64,000 nt of DNA from CAVVZJ01 sp963752755 (GTDB taxonomy: Bacteria; Planctomycetota; Planctomycetia; Isosphaerales; Isosphaeraceae): NCBI GenBank assembly GCA_963752755.1, contig CAVVZJ010000017.1, positions 310,001 to 374,000 of the forward strand, given 5' to 3'. The position numbers and the translations under genes were made by a program. The notes beneath the pieces were generated by a model, which worked only from the letters and a program-made list of their open reading frames with translations, searched no databases and was not told where the DNA came from. Positions 9,649 to 20,010 of this stretch are shown here, one piece after another (within the stretch, counting starts at the first letter, position 1; each line of letters opens with the position of its first letter).

Positions 9649-11339
9649 GTGCAAGGCAACGACGCGACCGCGACCGGCCCGGAGCGGCCCAGGTCTCTGT
9701 GGATCGAGGCGGCCTTGATCGGCCTGCTGGCCTTGACCCTCAACCTCGCCGGCAACGGCCGGGCGAGCCTCTGGGACCGCGACGAGCCCCGCTACGCCGG
9801 TTGCACCCGTGAGATGCGGGCCAGCGGCGACTACGTTCACCCCACCTTCAACGCGGAACCCCGTTATCATAAGCCAATCCTGATCTACTGGCTCATGCTC
9901 CTGGGCACGAAGCTCGGCGGCGACAACCCGTTTGGCGCCCGGCTCGTCTCGTCGGTCATGGGCATGGGGACGGTCCTGCTCGTCTGGTACCTCGGCCGTC
10001 GGATGTTCGGGCCGCGGATCGGCCGGCTGGCGGCCCTGGTGCTGGCAACGGCGCCGATCATGGTCGTCGAGTCGAAGATGGCCACGACCGACGCGACCTT
10101 GATGTTTTTCCTCACCGCTTGCCAGCTCGCCCTGTGGGAGCTTTCGCAGAGGCCGTCGAAGGCTTGGGCGGGGGTCTTCTGGGTGGCGCTTTCCCTGGCG
10201 ACCTTGACCAAGGGACCGGTCGGACCGGCCTTCCTCGGGATGGCGGCCCTGGTCTCGACCGTCTGGGGCGGGCCGAGGGCGTGGTGGGGACGGCTGCAAT
10301 GGAAGTGGGGCTTGCTGGCGTTCGTCCTGATCACGGCCCCCTGGTACGTCGCCATCGGGATCATCAGCAAGGGGGAATTCTATGTGGTGTCGATGGGAAA
10401 GCACGTCATCCATCGGATGACGACCGGCATGGAGACTCACGGCGGCTTTCCCGGCTATTACGTCGTGGGCACACTGCTCACGTTCTACCCCTGGTCGGCC
10501 CTGCTGCCGACGGCCTTGCTGGGCTCGTGGGTCCGACGTCGATCGAACCCGGCGCTGGGGTTCGCGGCCGGCTGGATGCTCGGACCGCTGATCATGCTGG
10601 AGCTCGTCCGGACCAAGTTGATCCACTATTACCTGCCGGCTTATGCCGGTTCGGCTCTCCTCACGGCCTGGGGGATCGCAACGATCGCCAACGCCGAGAT
10701 CAACCTGCGGCGATGGCCTCTCGGTCGAGTGGCACTCGGCCTGATGGTGGGGCTCGGGATCGCGATTGCGGTTGGCTTGCTGGCCGGGGCGGTGGTGGTC
10801 GGGGGGAACTTGCTGGGGCCTTGCCTGGTGCTCGCGGTCCTGATCGGAGGGGGAACGCTGTTCGCCCTGGAGCGGTTCCATATCGGGGCGACCGAGCGGG
10901 CGGCGTACGCATTGGCGGGAGTCTGGGCGGTCGCGTTGCTCCTGATCGGGGCCTGGCTGCTGCCGGCCGTCGAGCCGTATCGCCTGACGCCGAAGGTCGC
11001 CCGATGGTTCCGTGAGGCCCACGAGACGGACCACGCCCGGCCGGTCATGGCGGCCTACCAGGCGCCGGGATCGTGTACAACTACGGCGCGCCGGTCTCCG
11101 TGCTCGAAACGCGGGCCTGGCTGGCCCAGGTCTTGAGGAAGGACGGGGCGGTCGCGTCGGCGTTGACGGATCAAGAGATCAAACTCCTCGCGCGTGATCC
11201 AAGCTGGAAGATCGAGGTTCGGGACTCGATCCGCGGGCTCGACGTGGAACGGGCGGCGTTGCGGACACTGCGTCTGGTGGTGATCCGGCCGGCGGACTCA
11301 GGGCTGGCGCGGGGTCGCGAGAAGACGAAGGTAGAGTGA
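9649..11339 (+). CDS. ArnT-like glycosyltransferase (frame interrupted)
   Basis: About 563 aa, multi-pass inner membrane protein. The first periplasmic loop has the ArnT/GT39 hallmark WDRDEPRYA and then EPRYHKPILIYWL. Relatives transfer 4-amino-4-deoxy-L-arabinose or other sugars from undecaprenyl phosphate to lipid A or glycans. The start is GTG at 9649 behind a strong GGAGGG. Near 11066-11070 the text reads CCGGGATCG; one more G gives PGIVYNYGAPVSVLE and joins the C-terminal soluble part (to 11339). The 3' end overlaps the convergent GT4 gene by 42 bp. Confidence 0.82.
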
Positions 11340-12464
11340 GCGGAGCTGGTCGGTCATCGTCTCGTGGCGGAACTGGTGCGCAAAACGCCGACGTCCTTCC
11401 AGGCCGAGCCGGTCGCGGAGGGCCGGATCGGTGGCGAGGCGGAGGACGGCGTCGCAAAGACCGGAGATGTCGCGAGGCGGGAGGAGGATGCCGGTTGCGT
11501 CGGTGATCACGACCTCGCGGGCGCCGTCGATGTCGTAGCTGATCGCTGGGCGGCCGACCAGGAGCGACTGCGGCAGGACCCGCGCCAGCCCTTCGCGGAG
11601 GCTCGGGTGGACGACGGCATCGACGGCGTTCAGAAGCTCGGGGATGCGGTCGGTCGGTACGAGCCCGGTGAAGTGGATCGCCTGGCGGACGCCCAGCCGC
11701 TCAGCCTCGTCTTCGAGCCGTTCGCGCCAGGATCCCGCTGCCAATCCAGACGAAGCGGACCTTCGGGTTGGCCCGGAGGATCTCGGGGGCGGCGGCGAGG
11801 ATGTCGTCGTGCCCCTTGCGCTCGAAGAGTCGGGCGACGGTGGCGAAGGCGACCTCGTCGTCGGCCAGGCCAAGCTCGCGACGGACCACGTCGCGGGGGC
11901 GACTGGGTTGAAGGAACGCATCGACGTCCATGCCGCTGTAAACGGTGAGGTACTGCTCGGGCCGACCGACCCCGGCGGCGAGAGCCTGCTCGGTCATGGC
12001 ATCGCAGACGCTGACGATGGCGTGGCAGCGTCGGGCGGCCCAGCGTTCGAGGGCGATGTAGACGCGGTTCTTCCCCGGCGACTCGCTCGGTCCGAACGGC
12101 AAGCCGTGGATCGTGTGGACGACGGCCGGGACCCGTTCCTTCCAGGCGGCGGCCCGCCCGAGGATACCGGCCTTGGAGCTGTGGGTGTGGACGACCTCCG
12201 GCTTCAGGCGGCGGAACGCCTGGCGGAGTCGGCGGTAGGCCCGTACGTCGGTCGCCGGTCGGATGGCGCGAACGAGCTCGGGCAGGACCTCGACCTTCAA
12301 GCCGTGGCGATTCGCCCGCTCGAAGAGATCCCCCTCGGGCCCCTCGGCGGGACCGGTGATGAGGGTCACGTCGTCGCCGTGGCGGTGGTGGAGACCTTCG
12401 ACGGTCAGGAGCGTATTCTCCTGGGCGCCACCGAGGATCAGGCGGGTGATGACGTGGACGATCT

Positions 12465-12468
<4 letters not shown>
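11298..12468 (-). CDS. GT4-family glycosyltransferase (frame interrupted)
   Basis: About 390 aa, cytoplasmic GT-B enzyme. The N-terminal domain starts MKIVHVITRLILGGAQENT (donor/acceptor glycine loop). HTHSSKAGILGR and VHTIHGLPF follow, then the C-terminal GT1-type domain with VATVARLFERKGH-like and VVHPSLREGLARVLPQS. The frame changes near 11738 (GGGATCCTGG), joining GSG to WRERLEDEAERLG. Its start overlaps the truA stop as ATGA, so the pair is translationally coupled. The sugar and the acceptor are unknown; the neighbouring GT39 enzymes suggest envelope glycan synthesis. Confidence 0.83.
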
Positions 12469-13216
<748 letters not shown>

Positions 13217-13465
13217 GAGAGGAGAGGCGGAAAACGGAACGCTACCCCTTTGTAGATAACGAGTTGGGGGGCGTCGGGTTCCTTTCGTAATGGCGGACGG
13301 TTAGGATTCGGAGGCAGGGAGGAAAGTTCACCACAAAGGACGCGAAGGGGGACTCCTTGACGGCCGAAGATGCCCAGGACGACCCGGGAACGTGCCGACG
13401 ATGCGCCCGGGTGGAGGGCGGGAGGACGCTCTCGAGCCTCGCAGAGACCCGATCACAAATGCCAG

Positions 13466-13518
13466 AATGACAGAGATTTAGAAAGCGATTTTACCTATTG
13501 TGAAGTTCGTTCGGCGCC
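13466..13518 (-). repeat. Interspersed repeat, copy 1
   Basis: The 53-bp core begins AATGACAGAGATTTAG and ends GAAGTTCGTTCGGCGCC on the plus strand. It matches copy 2 (13763-13815) at about 44 of 53 positions. The promoter-like end seen in copies 2 and 3 is not evident here. The orientation is given so that the promoter-like end of the other copies comes first. Confidence 0.6.
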
Positions 13519-13762
13519 CGGGGTGCCTCGTGGTTTCGCCACGTCTCGGCTGGAGCGGGACGGGGATAAGCGTTGCGCGGGACGAGCGTAAGACGATGGG
13601 GCCGGCTCTCGGTGCGTCCACGATCGTCGCTTTCTTTTTCAACTTGCGAGGATCGGGGAGCGTGAGGGGACGCGGTGGCGACATGTCTGGGACGCTCGCA
13701 AGACGTCAGAAGACGGCGGGGGACGCCGGACGAAGGAGGCAGTGACAGATTACAAGTGGGGA

Positions 13763-13900
13763 AATGACAGAAATTTAAGAATCAATCTTGCCCATTTTGA
13801 AGTTCGTTCGGCGCCGGGGCATCGCGACGTCGCGCCCACTCGCGGGGAGCCGGGGGACAACCGAATTGCCAAGGAGCCAGGGATAATTCTAGCACACGAA
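13763..13900 (-). repeat. Interspersed repeat, copy 2, with promoter-like end
   Basis: The core at 13763-13815 shares GAAGTTCGTTCGGCGCC with copies 1 and 3. About 70 bp away (minus strand, 13886-13894) is TGCTAGAAT followed by TATCC, matching the TGCTATAAT-TAAC of copy 3 at the equivalent place. So copies 2 and 3 share both an extended -10-like box and the core. It could be a small transcribed element or the end of a mobile element. Confidence 0.5.
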
Positions 13901-14055
13901 TGGAGGCGACAACGCGGGGCGTCCCGGGTTCGCAACGCCCCGAGACGCCTCGGACGAATTCGTGAAGGGGTGAGGTGCGATCGAAGTTCGTCGGGAGTCG
14001 GAATCGGAGGAGCCGGGCTCATACACAATCCCACTGAGACTGTCTGCTTTCTGGG

Positions 14056-14130
14056 TGGCTGGGGCGGAGTCTTCGACGCCCCGGCGCTCCAGGACTCCCG
14101 ACCGGGGCGTCGAAGACCCCGCCCCAGCCA
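14056..14130. repeat. 75-bp palindrome downstream of asd
   Basis: The 29-bp arms at 14056-14084 and 14102-14130 match at 28 positions (TGGCTGGGGCGGAGTCTTCG...), with a 17-nt loop. It begins 40 bases after the asd stop, on that gene's downstream side, so it could stop asd transcription. Like the others it lacks a T-run and shares GTCTTCGACG with the hairpin at 53714. Confidence 0.6.
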
Positions 14131-14170
14131 CTCCCCGCACAGGACCGGACAGCATCCGAGGGCTCGTGGA

Positions 14171-15187
14171 TCAGGCGTTGACCGGGTCGAGCTTGAGAAG
14201 CTCCTCGGCGATCTGGACGGCGTTGGTGGCGGCGCCTTTACGGAGGTTGTCGCTGACGCACCAGAAGAGTAACGCGTTGTCGCGGTTGAGGTCCGCGCGG
14301 ATGCGGCCGACGAAGACCTCGTCGCGGCCGTCGGCGGCGAGGGGGAGGGGGTATTCGCGATTGGAGGGGTCGTCCACGACGACCACGCCGGGGGCCCTCG
14401 ACCAGAGGGTGCGGGCGGCCTCGACGGTGATCGGGCGTTCGGTCTCGACCAGGATCGACTCGCTGTGGCTGTTGACCACCGGGACGCGGACGCAGGTCGG
14501 GCAGACGTCGATCGAGGCGTCGCCCAGGATCTTGCGGGTCTCGTGGACCATCTTCATCTCCTCCTTGGTGTAGCCGGAGGGGAGGAAGTCGTCGATCTGG
14601 GGGATGAGGTTGAAGGCGATCGGGTGGGCGAATTTGGAAGGGGCGGGGGCTTCGCGTCCCTCGGCACGGGCACGCCACTGGGCGTCCAGCTCCGAGATAC
14701 CCTTCTGGCCGGCGCCGGAGACGGATTGGTAGGTGCTCACGACCACGCGGCGGATCCGGAACGCGTCGTGCAAGGGCTTGAGAGCGACCACCATCTGGAT
14801 CGTCGAGCAGTTGGGGTTGGCGATGATCCCCTTGTGCTTTGCGACGTCCTGCGGGTTAACCTCGGGGACGACCAGGGGAACCTCAGGGTCCATGCGCCAG
14901 GCCGACGAGTTATCGACGACGACCGCACCGGCGCGGGCGGCGATCGGGCTCCACTGCTTCGAGATGGAGGCAGGAGTGCTGGAGAGGACGATGTCCACCC
15001 CCGCGAACGCCTCGGGTGCGATCGGCGCGATCGGGTAGTCCTGGCCGCGGAAGGTCGTCGATTTGCCTGCGCTGCGCTCGGAGGCAAGGAACTTGATCGA
15101 ACCGACCGGGAACTTTCGTTCCTCGAGCAGTTGGATCATCACCTGGCCGACCGCCCCGCTGGCCCCGACGACAGCAACATTCTTCAC
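14171..15187 (-). CDS. asd: Aspartate-semialdehyde dehydrogenase
   Basis: 338 aa. Reduces aspartyl phosphate to the semialdehyde with NADPH, a step in lysine/diaminopimelate, threonine and methionine synthesis. The NADP loop VVGASGAVGQ is at the N-terminus. The active-site cysteine is in NPNCSTIQ, and SVSGAGQKGISEL and the substrate-binding RVPVVNSHSES follow. The start is GTG at 15187, with AGAGAGG 8 nt before it, giving MKNVAVVGASG. In-frame ATGs further upstream add an unconserved leader. No frameshift. Confidence 0.93.
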   Translation of the reverse strand: MKNVAVVGASGAVGQVMIQLLEERKFPVGSIKFLASERSAGKSTTFRGQDYPIAPIAPEAFAGVDIVLSSTPASISKQWSPIAARAGAVVVDNSSAWRMDPEVPLVVPEVNPQDVAKHKGIIANPNCSTIQMVVALKPLHDAFRIRRVVVSTYQSVSGAGQKGISELDAQWRARAEGREAPAPSKFAHPIAFNLIPQIDDFLPSGYTKEEMKMVHETRKILGDASIDVCPTCVRVPVVNSHSESILVETERPITVEAARTLWSRAPGVVVVDDPSNREYPLPLAADGRDEVFVGRIRADLNRDNALLFWCVSDNLRKGAATNAVQIAEELLKLDPVNA

Positions 15188-15541
15188 GGCAGGAACCTCT
15201 CTGATCTGAAATCCCCTGGAGCAGGGTACGATCTTCGCTGGTGAGGATTGGTCCGCGCAGAGTCCGCCGCCGAGACGGTCCGACACGGTCGGGAGCCGGG
15301 CGGTTCGTCACTCGGCGCGTGGAGGCGGAAAGTCGTACCATGATACGCCCTGGATGGGCCGCGAGCCAACACCTCGTTTGGGATGGCAGGAGATGTGCCG
15401 CACGATCACACCGGCCATTCCGAAGAGGGCCCTTGAACGACAAAGGCGGGGCAGGAGGCTTTGGACTGTCCGGTTGCGAGGTCGCGGGCGTATCATGGTT
15501 AGGGTCCAGTCGTGGAATGCAGGGAGAGAGGGGAGAAGCTC
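15188..15541. other. Divergent spacer between asd and purD
   Basis: 354 bp holding the 5' regions of both genes. I see no convincing sigma-70 box, riboswitch core or large palindrome here. Confidence 0.4.
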
Positions 15542-17046
15542 TTGAAGGTCCTGGTGGTTGGCAAGGGGGGGCGGGAGCACGTCCTCTGCTGGAAGCTGAT
15601 GCAGTCGCCGCGGGTCAGCGGGGTCTATTGCGCCCCGGGGAACGCGGGAACGGCTCTGGATGCGCAGAATGTGCCGATCGAGTCGCATGACATCCGGGCC
15701 CTGGTCCAGTTTGCCAAGAGGGAAGGGATTGGACTGACGGTGGTCGGGCCGGAGGAGCCGCTGGTTAGCGGCATCGTTGATGCCTTCCAGCGCGAGGGCC
15801 TGAGGATCTTCGGGCCGAGGCGCGACGCGGCCGAGCTGGAGGGCTCGAAGGTCTTCGCCAAGGACCTGATGCGGCAGGCGGGCATCCCGACGGCCGATTA
15901 CCGCGTCTTCCGCTCCGCGCCGGATGCCGAACGGTTCGTGCTTTCACGGGAGGTCTCGCTGATGGTCCGGCCGCGAGGTCGGTCGATCATCCGGGCGGCG
16001 ATGTGTCGCACGGCCACCGAGGCCCTGGAAGCTTCGGCGCACATCCTCGACCCCCGCGAGATGATGGAACCGGACGTTCAGGTCGAGATCGAGGAGCGGG
16101 GGCAGAAGCGGGCGTTCGGCACGATGGCCGAGGGCGCGAGTATATCCTGACGCGGCCGGTTGCCCTTGTGATCAAGGCCGATGGCCTGGCCGCGGGCAAG
16201 GGGGTCACGGTCGCCGGGAACTTGCGCGAGGCGCTCGCAGCGATCGACGAGATCATGGTCCGCCGGGTCTTCGGCAAGGCGGGCGATCGGATCCTGATCG
16301 AGGAGAAGCTCGACGGCCAGGAGGCGAGCATCCTGGCTTTGACCGACGGCCGGACGATCGTGCCGCTGGAATCGAGCCAGGACCACAAGCGGGCGTTCGA
16401 CCAAGACGAAGGCCCGAACACAGGCGGCATGGGCGCCTACTCGCCGACGCCGGTGATCGGCCGGGAGCTGATGGAGCAGGTCGAGTCGGAGATCCTCGTG
16501 CCGGTCGTCCACGCCTTGAAGCGAGCGCGGCGGGCGTTCCGGGGGGTGCTGTACGCGGGCCTGATGCTGACGAATCAAGGCCCGAAGGTGCTGGAGTTCA
16601 ACGTCCGCTTCGGCGATCCGGAATGCCAGGCGGTCTTGATGCGGCTGAAGTCGGACCTTCTCGACGCCCTGGAAGCGGTCGTCGAGGAGCGGCTGGAAAC
16701 CGTCGCGCTGGAGTGGGACCCGCGGCCGTCGGTGACGGTCGTGATGGCCTCTGAGGGCTATCCGGGCCACTACGAGCGCGGTCGGGTCATCAACAACCTG
16801 GAGGAAGCCGACCGAATGCCCGACGTGAAAGTTTTCCACGCCGGGACCGCCCTGCGGACCGACCCGCACGCAGGTCGGGAGCCCCGAGTGGTGACCGACG
16901 GGGGCCGCGTGCTGGGAGTGACGGCCCTCGGCGCCACACTGGTCGAGGCTCAGTCGCGTGCCTACGAGGGGGTGCGAGCGATCCGGTACGCCGGAGGTTG
17001 GTATCGGAGGGACATCGCCGAGAAGGCCATCCGGACGGCCCGCTGA
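15542..17046 (+). CDS. purD: Phosphoribosylamine-glycine ligase with an internal duplication (frame interrupted)
   Basis: Third step of purine synthesis, an ATP-grasp enzyme. N-terminus KVLVVGKGGREHVLCWKL; then GLTVVGPEEPLVSGIVD and GSKVFAKDLMRQAGIPTADY. The ATP-grasp lid VIKADGLAAGKGVTV, QDHKRAFDQDEGPNTGGMGAYSP and VLEFNVRFGDPECQ follow. The start is TTG at 15542, with GGGGAG 6 nt before it. Length is about 501 codons against roughly 425 usual. The excess lies at about 15930-16140: FVLSREVSLMVRPRG...EALEAS...VEIEER, which looks like a diverged copy of the next segment YILTRPVALVIKADG...EALAAI...ILIEEK. One base is missing near 16137 (GAGGGCGCGAG), exactly between the two copies. Confidence 0.88.
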
Positions 17047-17083
17047 GGGGCCGTCCGCGCGTCGAACGCCGACCGACTTGCGG

Positions 17084-18714
17084 TCAACCCTGGCCGTTCG
17101 TTGTGGTGGAGCCCGAGGACCCCGAACGGGCCGCCTTCGCCGCGGCCAAGCGGGCGGCACGGGCCGCCAGAAGAGCGGCGCGATTGGATTGGGCGCTCGT
17201 GGTCGTGGAACCGGAGCCGGTTGTCCCGGTCGGACGGTTGACCGGCAGAAGGTTCGTCACGATCCGAGGCCCGTGAGGGGGAGCATTCGGGTGCGGGAAC
17301 GGCAACTCGGGCACGGCCGGCGGGATCACCGGTCCATGGACCAGCTTCACCGTCTTGGCGAAGAAGGCCTGGTTGGGCTGCGTGGGCGCCGCTGTGCTGT
17401 CGTTGATCGTGCCCTCGACCTTGGCCTCGATGTGGGAGTGGGGGAAGAGCAGGGCCTCCGGCACGTCGTACTGGCCATTGAACGGCTCGACGGAGGCGGC
17501 AAAGATCGAATCGACGATGTCACCGGCGATCAGGACCGAACCCAGCACGCCGCCGGCCTGGGCGTGCGGGGGCGTGGTGGCGCTTGCTGGGTGGAGAAGA
17601 TCCGCGCCAGGCCCTGGCCGTAGCCCGCGAGGATGTTCGTGTTGACCACGTCGCCGCCGATCGTGATCCGGTCGATGTTGCGATCGACCGTCACGTTCGA
17701 CCCGACGGCGCCCCGGTTGGCCTGGAGGGTCTCGATGAAGTGCGTGAGCATCCTGACATTGTCCATCCCCTTACCGAAGAGGACGTTGCGCGTGCCGACC
17801 GGGGCCAGGACGTTGATGTGGTTGGTCTCGCCTCCGATGTAGAAGTTGCTGATCTGGGTGTTGGTCTGCACCGAGAAGTTGGTGGCATTGCCGCCGACGC
17901 GGATGTAGCCGATCTGGCCGGTGATGCCGGTGTTCGGGTCGGGAATCGACTGCACGACCGTGCCACCGCCGGTGGAGAAGCCGGTCGGCGGGAAGCTGGC
18001 GTTGCCGTCGATCTCATTCGCCTGGAACTGGTTGAGGCGACCGGCGACAGTGAACACGACGCTGTCTTGCACGGGCGTTGTCGAGCTACTGCTGGTCGAG
18101 GCCTGGGCGTCGGTGATGACCCGGTCCACGATGATGCTCGTGCCCTGCGTTCGTGGCAGGCCCAGGTTGACGGCGAAGGTGTCGGCGGTGGTATTGGCGT
18201 TGGGGGCCGTACCTCCCGGCGGAGCATACGTCACGTCGGCGCCACCGAAGCGGAGGGTGATCACACCGTCGGGGATGTTGATCGTCGGTGCGGTGGAGGT
18301 GGTCGAGGTCGAGGTTGTGGTCTGGCCGAGCCAGAAGTTGGGCATATCGACGGCCAGAAGGCCCAGGCTGGTGTTCGAGCCCTCCGCCTGGCCACCCAGT
18401 TCGTTCAGGTTTTCAAAGAAGACCTTGCCGTCGCCGGTGGCGGCCTTGGTGACCGTGCCGATGAGCCGGGTGGTCAGCGGGTTGCCGCCGGCCACGGCGA
18501 TCGTGGCAATCGAGCCGGCCTGACCGAGCGGTACGGGCTGGCCGGTCGAATCCGGTTGCTGGACCACGCTCAGGTCGCCTGGGCCGACCACGCGGAGGGT
18601 CCAGAGGTCACCGTCGATATCGACGCCGCTGATCGAGCTGGCGAGCAGCCGGCGAGACTCGAGGCCCTCGGGTTGGGGCCGCAGGGCCCGCGAACGGTGG
18701 CGGCGCGTCGTCAT
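17084..18714 (-). CDS. Exported LESRRLLA-type protein (frame interrupted)
   Basis: About 540 aa of unknown function. The N-terminus is basic, followed by PEGLESRRLLASS, which matches the planctomycete LEPRxLL-type export/anchor motif. The rest is rich in Thr, Ser, Gly and Asn with beta-type repeats (ISNFYIGGETNHINVLAP, IDRITIGGDVVNTNILAG), as expected of a surface or matrix protein. The frame changes near 17560-17590, after IFSTQQA, to continue with GGVLGSVLIAGDIVDSIFA. The tail is Ala/Arg-rich (AALLAARAARLAAAKAAR). It converges with purD. No enzymatic motif was seen. Confidence 0.65.
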
Positions 18715-19038
18715 GGATCGGCTCTCCCCTCCCCTGGACGCGGGCCCTCGCCCGCGCCGTCAATTCGCTCGCCAGACCCCGTCCGGCGGTGCCGGTCCGG
18801 TCCCTCGCCTTCCAGGCGCGCCGGTCCGAACCGACGAGGTCTCGCCCCCTTGTCATCGACCCGCCGGAACCGCCTCCTTGAACAATTCGGAAAAATCGTC
18901 AGAATCGATACCATGATGATTGAGTGCAATCAACCAAGCGAGTCCAATTGGCGAGATTTCTAGGAGACCGGCGGGTCGGGGCCGGGAGGGACATTTGCCT
19001 CGGGTGGGATTCCGAAGGCCAAGCAGGGAGAGGGAGCG
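18715..19038. other. Divergent spacer, no gene seen
   Basis: 324 bp between the starts of the exported protein and the HTH gene. It contains an AT-richer patch near 18890-18960 that may hold promoters. I cannot assign boxes with confidence. Confidence 0.4.
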
Positions 19039-19491
19039 ATGAAACGCGGCAATCTCCGCCGCCGAACCGCCATCCACATCACGCTCGGGCGGGCTGCGCG
19101 GCTGCATCAGATGGTGACGATCCTGGCCCAGGGGTCGCGGACCCGGGAGTCGGTCCTGGCGGCGCTGGGCATCGGCCTGCGGACCTTCTACCGCGAGCTG
19201 GAGCTTCTCAAGCGGGTGGGAGTGAAGGTCCGTCTTGTGGGCCGTGCTTATACCTTGCTCACCTCGTCGGCCGAGGCGGAGGGGCGGTTGCCGTTTCCAG
19301 ACCCGCAACTGAGCTTCGCGGAAATGGCCGACCTGGCGCGCTGCGATTGTGACGCGGGCCGACGGCTGGCCGGTCTGCTGGCCAGCGTCGTATCGCAAAC
19401 CTCCGAGTCCTCGGGGCCAACGGCGCGGGGCCGGAAGGCCGCCGTCAAGCGGGGGGCTTCCGGCTCGAAGCGTTCGAAGTCGAAGAAGTGA
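19039..19491 (+). CDS. Small HTH DNA-binding protein
   Basis: 150 aa. Residues about 15-65 read HQMVTILAQGSRTRESVLAA and RTFYRELELLKRVGVKV, a winged-helix arrangement like the DeoR/HTH_11 N-terminal domain used by WYL-type regulators. The WYL ligand domain is absent. The C-terminus is strongly basic (KRGASGSKRSKSKK). The ribosome site is AGGGAGAGGGAG just before ATG at 19039. Its TGA stop (19489-19491) overlaps the 3' end of the convergent tRNA-Lys gene by three bases. The target is unknown; autoregulation or a nucleoid role are possible. Confidence 0.68.
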   Translation: MKRGNLRRRTAIHITLGRAARLHQMVTILAQGSRTRESVLAALGIGLRTFYRELELLKRVGVKVRLVGRAYTLLTSSAEAEGRLPFPDPQLSFAEMADLARCDCDAGRRLAGLLASVVSQTSESSGPTARGRKAAVKRGASGSKRSKSKK

Positions 19492-19838
19492 CCGGGGTGG
19501 GACTCGAACCCACGACCAACGGATTAACCTGCCCCATCGGCTTTCACCGACCGCCCGGGAGGGGCGTTGAGGTCTGGACTCTCCCTTCGCCATCGCAGGC
19601 GTGCCGCGTCGAGTCTCTGAGGCCGGGGCCGACGATCCGACGGTCCCTTGCCTGCTGATTGCCCAATCCCCCGACTTTTCAGGCCGTCACGTTGGCCGTT
19701 ACCGGCTGCGTTGTGGCGTGGGGGCTCTCAGGGGGTCCCAGCAAACTGCGGCATCCACTCGCGCGGTTCTTGGTTCTTCCCGCGCGAGGCTCCAGGTCTC
19801 CTTGAAGTCCGTTGCTCTACCGACTGAGCTACCCGGCC
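19489..19838 (-). tRNA. trnK: tRNA-Lys(UUU) interrupted by a group I intron
   Basis: The 5' exon 19805-19838 is 34 nt: acceptor GGCCGGG, U8-A9, D arm GCTC...GAGC, anticodon strand ACGGA, then CTT. The 3' exon 19489-19527 begins TTAATCCGT, followed by the variable loop, the T arm GTGGGTTCGAGTCCCAC and acceptor strand CCCGGTC plus discriminator A. Joined, the loop is CTTTTAA: anticodon UUU, lysine. All seven acceptor pairs form (one G-U). CCA is not encoded. The interruption falls between anticodon bases 34 and 35. Confidence 0.93.
19528..19804 (-). ncRNA. Group I self-splicing intron (277 nt) in tRNA-Lys
   Basis: The intron begins CAAGGAGACC. Bases 5-10 (GAGACC, 19800-19795) can pair with the 5' exon end GGACUU to give P1 with the diagnostic U-G at the splice site and one A-A mismatch. 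The last intron base is G (19528). Core elements, compared from memory with the Azoarcus tRNA-Ile intron: Q-like GGCAATCAGCAGG (19663-19651), R CAGAGACTCGACG (from 19619), S GAAGGGAGAGTCCAG (19588-19574). P7 forms between GACT and AGTC. This suggests the IC3-like tRNA-intron class. No homing endonuclease frame is present. Confidence 0.9.
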
Positions 19839-20010
19839 AGGGTAGGGCGACGCGGGCTTCCCCACGTCCAGGTTTCTAGCTTACGCACCCACCGCCGCGG
19901 CGTCCAGACCGCTCCTCTCCCGGCCTGACCGCTTGTGTCGGGCGGGCCGCTGGGCGACATTACGTCGCAACGTCCGGTCCTCAAGCTCACCCGACCAACG
20001 GAGGCCGCCA

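Larger units (their letters stand above)
13217..14055. other. Long spacer with two copies of an interspersed repeat, no gene
   Basis: Between the 5' end of truA and the palindrome downstream of asd. The short open frames here lack codon structure and ribosome sites. It holds two same-orientation copies (13466-13518 and 13763-13815) of a 53-bp repeat that also occurs near 40.66 kb, described separately. Confidence 0.6.

Noticed and set aside
19601..19879. Open frame across the intron of tRNA-Lys as a possible homing endonuclease
   Set aside because: Only 92 codons on the opposite strand, no LAGLIDADG, GIY-YIG or HNH motif; explained by the intron RNA.
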